Positions 43,750 through 50,992 of a stretch of 64,000 bases of DNA are shown here, in pieces. Location of the stretch: assembly GCF_031179145.1 (NCBI RefSeq), contig NZ_JAPSIB010000001.1:1-64000 (forward strand). Direction: 5' to 3'. The notes below the pieces were generated by a model. The model worked only from the letters and a program-made list of their open reading frames with translations, ran no database searches and had not been told where the DNA came from. This stretch comes from Brevibacterium sp. (GTDB lineage Bacteria; Actinomycetota; Actinomycetes; Actinomycetales; Brevibacteriaceae). A program made the translations under genes and the position numbers. Each line of letters begins with the position of its first letter. Position 1 is the first letter of the stretch.

Positions 43750-44456
43750 GCGACTACTCACACCCCACCGACGAGCAGATCGAACAGGCGAACGCCGAGA
43801 CCCGGTACATCGCCTACTCGGTGTTCGCCTCGGCCGGAGAGCTCGGCGACGCCGATCGGGCCGAACTGGCCTCCGAGGTCGACGCCGCCCTGGCGCCGTT
43901 GCGCGAGCAGGGGCTCGTCGTCCGCGGGATCTACGATGTGTCCGCGCTGCGCGCCGACGCCGACGTCATGTTCTGGTGGCATGCGCCTACGATCGAACTC
44001 GTCCAGGCCGCGTACTCGGCAGTGCGCCGCAGTCTGCTCGGCGGGATCCTCGAACCTGTCTGGTCGGTCGTCGGACTGCACCGGCCGGCGGAGTTCAACA
44101 AAGCCCACCTGCCGGCGCTGCTCACCGACGACGAGCCCGGCGACTACGTGTGCGTCTACCCGTTCGTGCGGTCCTACGACTGGTATCTCCTCGACCCGAA
44201 GGAGCGGTCGACAATGCTGCGCGACCACGGCATGGCGGCTGCGGGCTACAAGGACGTCAAGGCGAACACGATCGCCTCGTTCGCCCTCGGCGACTACGAA
44301 TGGCTGCTGGCCTTCGAAGCGGCGGAGCTGCATCGAATCGTCGACCTCATGCGCGATCTGCGCAACACCGAGGCGCGTCTGCACGTGCGGGAAGAGGTTC
44401 CCTTCTACACGGGACCGCGCAGGGAGCTCGTCGACATCATCTCCGGCTGGCGCTGA
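43746..44456 (+). CDS. chdC: Coproheme decarboxylase
   Basis: ChdC (HemQ) is the last enzyme of the coproporphyrin route; it decarboxylates coproheme to heme b using peroxide. The 236-residue chlorite-dismutase-fold protein contains [43 protein letters not shown] with the catalytic tyrosine, and [28 protein letters not shown] 43746 overlaps the cgoX stop. Its stop codon is the first of five in-frame TGAs spaced 15 nt apart. Confidence 0.95.
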   Translation: MSDYSHPTDEQIEQANAETRYIAYSVFASAGELGDADRAELASEVDAALAPLREQGLVVRGIYDVSALRADADVMFWWHAPTIELVQAAYSAVRRSLLGGILEPVWSVVGLHRPAEFNKAHLPALLTDDEPGDYVCVYPFVRSYDWYLLDPKERSTMLRDHGMAAAGYKDVKANTIASFALGDYEWLLAFEAAELHRIVDLMRDLRNTEARLHVREEVPFYTGPRRELVDIISGWR

Positions 44457-44525
44457 GGCGATCGACGCTGAGGTGACCGGCGCTGAGGTGACCGGCGCTG
44501 AGGTGACCCGCGCTGAGGTGACCAA
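44451..44525. repeat. 15-nt tandem array over the chdC stop codon
   Basis: Five 15-nt units begin CGCTGAGG at 44451, 44466, 44481, 44496 and 44511. The first contains the chdC stop (44454-44456); the others repeat TGA in the same reading frame. Confidence 0.95.
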
Positions 44526-44581
44526 CGGACAACGGCTCCGAGGTGGTTCCCGCCTCGCGCTGACGGCCCCCGAGGCGATTG

Positions 44582-44597
44582 CGGCCCCCGGGGGCCG
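44582..44597. terminator. Palindromic hairpin between chdC and the ATL gene
   Basis: A perfect 16-bp palindrome CGGCCCCC/GGGGGCCG followed by TTCC lies between convergent genes. Confidence 0.4.
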
Positions 44598-44614
44598 TTC
44601 CATCCGGGGCGCTT

Positions 44615-45004
44615 TCAGTCCGGAGCGTCAGACCATGACTGTCTGGCCAGGTTGAGATCGACGCGTCCGCTGCTCATCGGCACTCCCTCGGCCTCCAGCA
44701 ACTCCGGCGCATGACCACCGCGGCAGGCTCCCGGGATGCCGTCTGCGCGCACGACGCGCCACCAGGGCACCTCGTCGGGAGCCCTGCTCACTTCGCGGCC
44801 GGCCTGACGGGGTGAGATTCCGAGCTGCGCGGCGACATCGCCATAGGTGGCGACGGACCCGGGTGCGATGTCGTCGAGCACGTCGGCCACGGCAGCGACG
44901 AGATCGCGGGGGCTGCTCAGCCGCGGGGCATCGTGATCCTGTCGTGGGGCGCCGCGATCCTGCCGCTGGACGCCGAGATCCTGGACGCCGTGATCACTGC
45001 TCAT
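44615..45004 (-). CDS. Alkyltransferase-like (MGMT DNA-binding domain) protein
   Basis: This 129-residue protein has the C-terminal fold of O6-alkylguanine-DNA alkyltransferase: VLDDIAPGSVATYGDVAAQLGISPRQAGREVSRAP and VPWWRVVRADG. In true alkyltransferases the last motif is PCHRV with an active cysteine; here a tryptophan replaces it, as in alkyltransferase-like proteins that bind alkylated bases and recruit nucleotide excision repair. The first 30 residues are a polar repeat-like extension (QDLGVQRQDRGAPRQDHDAPR), so a later start is possible. It overlaps the 77-residue gene upstream by 11 nt. Confidence 0.8.
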   Translation of the reverse strand: MSSDHGVQDLGVQRQDRGAPRQDHDAPRLSSPRDLVAAVADVLDDIAPGSVATYGDVAAQLGISPRQAGREVSRAPDEVPWWRVVRADGIPGACRGGHAPELLEAEGVPMSSGRVDLNLARQSWSDAPD

Positions 45005-45227
45005 CGGAAGGCTCTTTCGGGGGAGCCGACTTCTTCACCACGTAGGAATGACCGTTCGCATCGGTGCGCATCTCGAGGCCCATCTCGGCGAGGCGCTCGT
45101 GGCGCAGATGCTCGTTCTCGAAGTACCCGCCGGGGCGGTTGCCGTCGACCTGTGCGGGCCCGACGATCTTGACGAAGAAGCGATTGAGCCAGGCGACGCG
45201 ACGCTGAGGGTCGGAGGAGTCTGTCAT
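44994..45227 (-). CDS. Conserved hypothetical protein, 77 residues
   Basis: I do not recognise a named family. The protein has an N-terminal RRVAWLNRFFVKIVGPAQVDGNRPGGYFENEHLRHERLAEMGLEMRTDANGHSYVVKK core and a basic/acidic C-terminus; it is predicted soluble. ATG 45227 is used because the frame above it (to 45299) is in the promoter. It is divergent from ohrR across 121 bp and overlaps the ATL gene downstream. Confidence 0.6.
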   Translation of the reverse strand: MTDSSDPQRRVAWLNRFFVKIVGPAQVDGNRPGGYFENEHLRHERLAEMGLEMRTDANGHSYVVKKSAPPKEPSDEQ

Positions 45228-45305
45228 GGTGAGTCCGTTCGTCAAGGTCCGCTTCGGCCCTCCGCAGGACGAACCGCCGGACCGGGGTTCCACAATCATA
45301 GTAGT

Positions 45306-45316
45306 CTAATTATTAG
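45306..45316. promoter_or_regulatory. CTAAT-T-ATTAG palindrome, probable OhrR operator
   Basis: An AT-rich perfect palindrome lies in the divergent region 33 nt before the ohrR start, with a TATGAT -10 for the opposite gene (45295-45300, minus strand) just beside it. AT-rich palindromes are typical of OhrR/MarR sites; binding is inferred. Confidence 0.5.
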
Positions 45317-45348
45317 TGTACTTATCAATTGGGAGAGGGCGGTCAGCG

Positions 45349-45858
45349 ATGTCGAGCACCAATGACCCATTGGCTCTGGAGAGTCAGATCTGCTTTGCAT
45401 TGGCGGTGGCATCGCGCAGTGTCATCGCGGCGTATCGATCGGTTCTCGAACCGATTCACCTCACCCACCCGCAGTATCTGGTGATGCTGGCATTGTGGCA
45501 GCACGAGACACTGACGGTGAAGAGGATCGCCGAAATGCTCCGACTCGAACCCGCCACGGTCTCACCGCTGATCAAGCGACTCGAGGTTCTTGAATACGTG
45601 CGCCGGGATCGCAGCAGCAGGGACGAGAGGGTCGTCGAGGTGTCGCTGACGGAGACGGGGAAGGAGCTGCGCTCGAAGGCGGAGAAGATCCCAGGCACGA
45701 TGATGGCCAAGCTCGGAATGGACGAGGCGGCACTGCGCCGGCTGCACGCCACGATGACCGAGCTCATCGCCTCTGTCGACGCCTCTGCCGACGCCTCTGT
45801 CGACTCCTCGGATTCGCGGGAATTGCGGGAGTTGCGGGAATTGCAGCGTGAAGCCTGA
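45349..45858 (+). CDS. ohrR: OhrR-type MarR family peroxide-sensing repressor
   Basis: This 169-residue MarR protein matches OhrR, the organic-hydroperoxide sensor. The sensing cysteine is in place (QICFAL, Cys15), followed by LTHPQYLVMLALW and the winged helix (TVKRIAEMLRLEPATVSPLIKRLEVLEYVRRDRSSRDERVVEVSLTETG). GGGAGAGGG lies about 10 nt before ATG 45349. No ohr gene is adjacent; instead the convergent neighbours are GNAT and msrB. The last 30 residues are repeat-derived (three 12-nt and three 9-nt units) and unlike normal OhrR tails. Confidence 0.87.
   Translation: MSSTNDPLALESQICFALAVASRSVIAAYRSVLEPIHLTHPQYLVMLALWQHETLTVKRIAEMLRLEPATVSPLIKRLEVLEYVRRDRSSRDERVVEVSLTETGKELRSKAEKIPGTMMAKLGMDEAALRRLHATMTELIASVDASADASVDSSDSRELRELRELQREA
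45769..45843. repeat. Coding tandem repeats at the ohrR 3' end
   Basis: Three 12-nt units GCCTCTG(T/C)CGAC (45769-45804) and three 9-nt units CGGGA(A/G)TTG (45817-45843) extend the C-terminus as SVDASADASVD and RELRELREL. Confidence 0.9.
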
Positions 45859-45863
45859 GTCCC

Positions 45864-46379
45864 TCACCCACCTGCGGGGCGGGCCATCGGCGTGTGTTCG
45901 ATCCCGTCCTCGAAGAACCCCGGTCCGTTCGGGGTGAAGCCGAACGACCGGTAGAAACCCTCGAGGTGGGCCTGGGCGTTGAGCGTGAGCAGCCCGTCCC
46001 CATGGGCGGCCACGAGTTCGGCGATGAGTCGTCGACCCCACCCTTCGCCGCGGAACTCGGGGTTCGTCGCCACCCGGGAGATGCTGCGGGCTCCCGGCTC
46101 GAACGCCGGGCCGTCGGGGAAGTCGCGCGGCAGCAGGCGGGCGTAGACGATCGGCTCGACGCTCACCCCCACCTCGGCGCCGTGGGTGTCGGTCATCGTC
46201 CGGGCGGGGGACGGGAAGAAGGCGTGGAGCGTCTCGGGCAGGGTGTCGACGCCGTCCTGGTCGAGGAACAGGCAGTTCTGCTCGACGACGAAGACGCGCG
46301 AACGCAGCTGCATGACCCCGTAGAGCTCGACGCCGGTGAGTTCGTCGAAGGTCTTGAGCACAGGGGCCGGTGCGCTCAC
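45864..46379 (-). CDS. GNAT family N-acetyltransferase (ElaA-like)
   Basis: This 171-residue acetyltransferase has LYGVMQLRSRVFVVEQNCLFLDQDG near the N-terminus, typical of ElaA-type GNATs, and the acetyl-CoA motif ISRVATNPEFRGEGWGRRLIAELV. The substrate is unknown. Its ATG overlaps the msrB stop (ATGA), so it is cotranscribed with msrB. It ends 5 nt from the convergent ohrR. Confidence 0.85.
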   Translation of the reverse strand: MSAPAPVLKTFDELTGVELYGVMQLRSRVFVVEQNCLFLDQDGVDTLPETLHAFFPSPARTMTDTHGAEVGVSVEPIVYARLLPRDFPDGPAFEPGARSISRVATNPEFRGEGWGRRLIAELVAAHGDGLLTLNAQAHLEGFYRSFGFTPNGPGFFEDGIEHTPMARPAGG

Positions 46380-46786
46380 TCCTGCCCTTCCGCCAGTTTC
46401 AGCGAGATCGAGTTGATGCAGTAGCGCTGGTCGGTCGGTGTGTCATACCCCTCGCCCTCGAACACGTGGCCCATGTGGGAATCGCAGTTCGCGCACCGGA
46501 CTTCGATGCGCTCCATCCCCATCGACGAGTCGCGGATGTAGCGGACCCGATCCTCGGCCAGAGGGGCGTAGAAGGAGGGCCAGCCGCAGTGGGAGGAGAA
46601 CTTCGTGTCGGACGGGAACAGGTCGGCCCCGCAGGCCCGGCACTGGTACATGCCCGTCGTGGTGGTGTCGACGTACTCGCCGGTGAATGGCCGTTCCGTG
46701 CCGCCCTGACGCAGCACTGCGTACTCCTCGGGGCTGAGCACCTCCTGCCAGTGCAGTTCCTCGTGGTTCGCGGTGTTCGTCATCAT
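46376..46786 (-). CDS. msrB: Peptide-methionine (R)-S-oxide reductase
   Basis: MsrB repairs oxidised methionine (R-epimer) in proteins. This 136-residue enzyme has the two zinc CxxC motifs (CRACG and CANCDSHMGHVF), SHCGWPSF and the catalytic cysteine in RYCINSISL. GGAGG lies just upstream; two ATGs (46786, 46783) are possible, the second better spaced. A sigma-R-type promoter precedes it, in line with a thiol-stress role, and the OhrR/GNAT neighbours fit an oxidative-stress cluster. Confidence 0.95.
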   Translation of the reverse strand: MMTNTANHEELHWQEVLSPEEYAVLRQGGTERPFTGEYVDTTTTGMYQCRACGADLFPSDTKFSSHCGWPSFYAPLAEDRVRYIRDSSMGMERIEVRCANCDSHMGHVFEGEGYDTPTDQRYCINSISLKLAEGQE

Positions 46787-46843
46787 GGCCTCCGATCGGT
46801 GGGTGCGTTTCCTGGGGGTTCATTATCCCACCTGCATCAGGTC

Positions 46844-46869
46844 AACAGCGATTGGCGAGTTCTCATTCC
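46844..46869 (-). promoter_or_regulatory. Sigma-R/SigH-type promoter of msrB
   Basis: On the minus strand GGAAT (46869-46865) and GTT (46846-46844) are exactly 18 nt apart. Transcription would start near 46838, about 50 nt before msrB. SigR regulons of actinobacteria include methionine sulfoxide reductases. Confidence 0.65.
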
Positions 46870-46898
46870 GTGGGCGACAATGAGGCCAGGAGGTTTTC

Positions 46899-48098
46899 AT
46901 GGTTCGCGACTCTAAATTCCCGACTCGCCTGCTTCTGGCTTCGGTGGGTGTTGGTGCTGGGATCGGCGCTGTGATCTCGGTGGCGTCCTCCGGACTCGCC
47001 GCCTACTTCGCCCGGAAGATCGTCGTCCCGGAGAATTCCCCCGACATTCTCGACATCCTCCACATCGACGGTTTTCCGCCGAACATGCACATCCATCTGC
47101 CGGCGGACGAGGAGACCACCGTTCCTGGCACCTACGGCCTCTACTTCAACCAGGGGACCGGCCACGCGGTGATCGGCGACATCGTCGAATACGACCCGAA
47201 ATCCCGCACCGTCTCGCGTGAGATCCTCTCCGTCACCCGCGGCGACATCCGCCGGGCGACGAAGGGGCGGTGGACGGGTGTCGTCTACCCCGAGCCGGTG
47301 GCCGCCGACGTCCCGTTCGAGGACATCGAGCTCGTCTCCGACGCCGGTCGGCTGCCGGCCTGGTTCCTGCCGACTGACCACCCCGAACCCAAGGACACCT
47401 GGGCGATCCTCGTCCACGGCCGCGCCAGCACTCGCGCGGAGGGGCTGCGAGCCGCCCCGATACTGAACACCCTGGGCATTCCGGCGATCGCGATGTCCTA
47501 TCGCAACGACGCCGAGGTGCGGGTCGAGCAGACCTCCCGCTACGGACTCGGCGACACCGAATGGATAGACGTCGACGTCGCCATTGACCACGCGCTGCGG
47601 CACGGGGCGAGGAACGTCGTCCTGTTCGGCTGGTCGATGGGCGGGGCCATCGCCCTGCAGACGGCTTCGCGCGGACGGAACAAGGCCCATGTCGTGGCCC
47701 TCGTCCTCGATGCGCCTGTCGTCGATTGGTTCGACGTGCTCGACAACCAGGCGAAGAAGAACATGCTTCCCACGCCCATCGCGCGCCTGACCCTGGAGAT
47801 GATCACCCGGCCCTGGGCCCGGCCGATCACGGGGCTGCAGACACCGGTGGATCTGGAGCGGATGGATTGGGTCACCCGGGCAGCCGAACTCGATCTGCCG
47901 GTGCTGCTCATCCACTCCGACGACGACGAATTCGTCCCGTCCGGACCCTCGCACGCGCTGGCCTCGGTGCGCCGCGACCTCGTCATCATGCCCGAATACG
48001 ACAAGGCCCATCATACGAAGGAATGGAACGTCGACCCCGTGCAGTGGGAAGACGACGTCGCGAACTTCCTCGAAGCGAAGATCCTCCCGCAGCGCTGA
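46899..48098 (+). CDS. Membrane-anchored alpha/beta hydrolase
   Basis: This 399-residue protein starts with a hydrophobic anchor (about 9-38), then a beta-rich region of about 90 residues, then an alpha/beta-hydrolase fold: ILVHGRASTR oxyanion region, nucleophile serine in GWSMGGAIAL, acid in IHSDDDEFVP and a histidine in YDKAHHTKEW. It is likely a cell-envelope esterase or peptidase-like hydrolase of unknown substrate. AGGAGG lies 7 nt before ATG 46899. It is divergent from msrB and its stop is 3 nt from the convergent acylase gene. Confidence 0.82.
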   Translation: MVRDSKFPTRLLLASVGVGAGIGAVISVASSGLAAYFARKIVVPENSPDILDILHIDGFPPNMHIHLPADEETTVPGTYGLYFNQGTGHAVIGDIVEYDPKSRTVSREILSVTRGDIRRATKGRWTGVVYPEPVAADVPFEDIELVSDAGRLPAWFLPTDHPEPKDTWAILVHGRASTRAEGLRAAPILNTLGIPAIAMSYRNDAEVRVEQTSRYGLGDTEWIDVDVAIDHALRHGARNVVLFGWSMGGAIALQTASRGRNKAHVVALVLDAPVVDWFDVLDNQAKKNMLPTPIARLTLEMITRPWARPITGLQTPVDLERMDWVTRAAELDLPVLLIHSDDDEFVPSGPSHALASVRRDLVIMPEYDKAHHTKEWNVDPVQWEDDVANFLEAKILPQR

Positions 48099-48101
48099 CC
48101 C

Positions 48102-50783
48102 TCAGGGCATCAGCGTCAGAGTGTCGACCGCGGTGCGGCTCACGGCCTGAGGCGAATACGCCCAGGGCCGCGTCCTGCCCTGCGACCAATCCTCGACCTG
48201 ATCCGCATAGTGCTCATGGAACGCATGCCCGGACGCGCCGGTGAGGTTGATCCACCGGGATGAGTCGAAGTCGCCGAGGTCGATGATCTGACGCATCGAC
48301 GGCACCCAGTTCGTCTCGTACCCGGTCGCAGCGTCCCACCCGGCGGCATTGACGACTCCGGAACCGCCGGACACCTCGTAGGGCCCGCGGTTGAACAGCT
48401 TCTCGACCGCCGCGATGCCCGATTCGCCGAGGCTGGAGTTGCGGATCGTCAGCGCGTGCAGAGTGCCCCATCGCCAGGTCACCGGTTCGGCCCCGAGCAG
48501 CTCCTCGGTCTCGGTCCAGGCCGAATCGAGGGCGCGGACGAGTGCCTCGTCCCTGGTCCGGACCTGCCCGTCCTTCCCGGTCTGCCACCACTGTGACTCG
48601 GGCTCGTCGAGCAGATCGCCGATCACGCGGTACCACCGGGACCCGCCCGCCGGTGGGGCGCCCTCGGGCAGCTTGCCTGCGAACACCTCGTGCAGGAGTG
48701 TCGCGGCGAAGACGTTGAAGTACGCGGCGGCGGCGCTGTCGGCGTCATCGCGGCCGTCCCAGGAGCGCAGCAGCTCCTGTGCGGCGACGACGTCAGGATC
48801 GTCCGACTCGAGCTGGGACAGCAGCGGGAGGAGCTCGGCGGCGAGCGGATTGGCGGTGTCCGCCTGAATCCGCGAGAAGTCGTCCGCGGTGATGGAACCG
48901 CCGGCGACGAGCGGCGCCAGCAGACCTGTGATCCTCGCTGCCCGGTCCCCGTAGTCGAAGTCGCGGCTGAGGTCGACCGCGGTTCCGGGCGCGGCGACGG
49001 GATTGTTGGCCGTGACGATCCACCCCCGCTCGGGGTTGTATTCGCTGGGCAGCTCCGCGAAGTCGTAGAAGCCCTGCCAGTCCTGCGCAGGTTTCCACCC
49101 GGAACGGGGCAGCAGACCGTCACCCTCGCCTCGACGGGGGATCTTTCCGGGGGCCTGGTAGCCGATGTTGCCCCTCCGGTCGGCATAGATGAGGTTCTGC
49201 GCGGGAACGTCGAACAGCGCCGCCGCGTCACGGAACTCATCCCAATCGGTGGCCGAGTTGATCGCGAACACCGCCCTCGCAGTGTTCCCCGGCTCCAACG
49301 CCGTCCACTCGAGGGCGAGGACCTGGCGCTCCTCGGCGGCGGGCGGTTCCGATGAGCCCGTCCCGGCGGTGGCGTCGAGCACGGTGCGGTAAGCGCCATC
49401 GAGGTCGGAGACGATGGGGCCATGCCCCGTCGAGCGGATGGTGATCGTGCGCGGGGCCTCGTTCGCGATCACGATCGTCTCCCGGCGTTCGGCCACCGGT
49501 GACGTGCCGGAGCCGCGGACCACCTCGGCGCCCCGGATCCTTTCGACGACGAGGTCGGAGACATCGGGGCCGAGATTTGTCAGGCCCCAGGCGATGTCCC
49601 GATTGTGGCCGACGACGACGCCGGGCAGCCCCGAGAACGAGAAGCCGCTGACGTCGAAGGGGCAGTCGGCGGTGACCTCACGGCACCGCAGCCCGACCTG
49701 ATGCCACACCGAGGGCATGGAGGGGGAGAGGTGCGGATCGTTGGCGAGCAGAGGGGCGCCGGTGGCGGTGTGATCGCCCGCGACCACCCAGGAGTTCGAG
49801 CCGATCTCCCGGCTGCTGCGCCCGAGCAGGGCCGGCAGGGACCGCAGAGTCGACTTGAGCTCGAGGAGATCGGAGATGCCGGATTCGCCCGCGGATGCCG
49901 CGTTCGCCGAGGTGGCAGCCGGGCCCGCACTGACCGTGCCGGTGGTGCCGCCGGCGGTCGGGTCGGGCGTGCCGGTGGTTCCCTCGACTCGGGCCTGCTC
50001 CCGGTGCGGTTCGGCGGTCGTGGACGCCGTGTCGCCGATGATGGTGGGACGCTCGTCATACGGGTATTCGGGGTAGAGGTCGGCGATCTGGCCCTCGTCG
50101 AGCGCCGTCGACAGGATCGCACGATCGATCTCGTCCTCGAGGTTCGACCGCAGATCCCACGCCATCGCCTTGAGCCAGGAGACGCTGTCCGCGGGAGTCC
50201 ACGGTTCGATCGTGAGCTCGCCGCTCTGGAGTCCGACGATCCCGTACTCCAGGGACACCTCGGTGGGTGACCTGCCCGCCAGGTACCCATTCACCCCGGC
50301 GGCGTAGGACTCGTAATAGCCGGCGGTGGTGTCGTCGAGTGCCGCGACCTCCGCCTCGGCGACCTGCCTCCACCCGAGCGTGCGGATGAAGGCGTCCGTC
50401 GAGAACTGGGCCGGACCGAAGAGCTCGGACAATCGGCCTGCCGTCACATGACGGCGGAAGTCCATCTCCCAGAACCGGTCCTGGGCATGGACGAAGCCCT
50501 GAGCGAGGAACAGGTCGTGGGCCGTGCTCGCCTCGATCATCGGGATGCCGGACGCGTCGCGCACGACGGTGACCGGGGCGTCGAGTCCCGGCAGGGACAG
50601 TTCTCCGCTGGTCGTCGGAAAGGACCGGCGGACAATGAGCACTCCGAGGAGAGCGAGGACGGTGAGCAGGACCAGGACGATGGCGAGGATGCGCAGCAGG
50701 ATCGCGCTGCTCGCTGCCCTGGGGGTCGGATCGGCGGGCCGGACGGCGGTGAGAAGCCGGCTGGTCGAGTTGGCAGCCACCAT
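48102..50783 (-). CDS. Penicillin acylase family (S45) amidohydrolase
   Basis: This 893-residue protein is an Ntn-hydrolase precursor of the penicillin/acyl-homoserine-lactone acylase family. It has a membrane anchor at about 28-52, the family N-terminal LDAPVTVVRDASGIPMIEA and QDRFWEMDFRRHVTAGRLSELFG, and the autoprocessing site G328/S329 in EIGSNSWVV, where S329 becomes the nucleophile of the beta chain. A non-conserved linker at about 250-303 is rich in TTGT and TSANA repeats. Natural substrates (lactones, acyl amides or antibiotics) cannot be told from sequence. Divergent from the PGRP gene. Confidence 0.88.
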   Translation of the reverse strand: MVAANSTSRLLTAVRPADPTPRAASSAILLRILAIVLVLLTVLALLGVLIVRRSFPTTSGELSLPGLDAPVTVVRDASGIPMIEASTAHDLFLAQGFVHAQDRFWEMDFRRHVTAGRLSELFGPAQFSTDAFIRTLGWRQVAEAEVAALDDTTAGYYESYAAGVNGYLAGRSPTEVSLEYGIVGLQSGELTIEPWTPADSVSWLKAMAWDLRSNLEDEIDRAILSTALDEGQIADLYPEYPYDERPTIIGDTASTTAEPHREQARVEGTTGTPDPTAGGTTGTVSAGPAATSANAASAGESGISDLLELKSTLRSLPALLGRSSREIGSNSWVVAGDHTATGAPLLANDPHLSPSMPSVWHQVGLRCREVTADCPFDVSGFSFSGLPGVVVGHNRDIAWGLTNLGPDVSDLVVERIRGAEVVRGSGTSPVAERRETIVIANEAPRTITIRSTGHGPIVSDLDGAYRTVLDATAGTGSSEPPAAEERQVLALEWTALEPGNTARAVFAINSATDWDEFRDAAALFDVPAQNLIYADRRGNIGYQAPGKIPRRGEGDGLLPRSGWKPAQDWQGFYDFAELPSEYNPERGWIVTANNPVAAPGTAVDLSRDFDYGDRAARITGLLAPLVAGGSITADDFSRIQADTANPLAAELLPLLSQLESDDPDVVAAQELLRSWDGRDDADSAAAAYFNVFAATLLHEVFAGKLPEGAPPAGGSRWYRVIGDLLDEPESQWWQTGKDGQVRTRDEALVRALDSAWTETEELLGAEPVTWRWGTLHALTIRNSSLGESGIAAVEKLFNRGPYEVSGGSGVVNAAGWDAATGYETNWVPSMRQIIDLGDFDSSRWINLTGASGHAFHEHYADQVEDWSQGRTRPWAYSPQAVSRTAVDTLTLMP

Positions 50784-50992
50784 GAGTCCCCTTCGACTGG
50801 TTGGTAACTTGCGTCCAGACTAACAGTCGTGTCGCCGCAGTCAGAGGGACGAACACCGCTATGCTGGCGACTGAGCGACTCACCCGTCGCACAGTCGCGA
50901 TCCCCGCCCCTCGGTCCCGAGCAGTGCCGCTTCGGCCATCCCCGCGAGGGCATGACCCGGTCGGGGACCGAACCCGAGAGGAACTCGAACCG

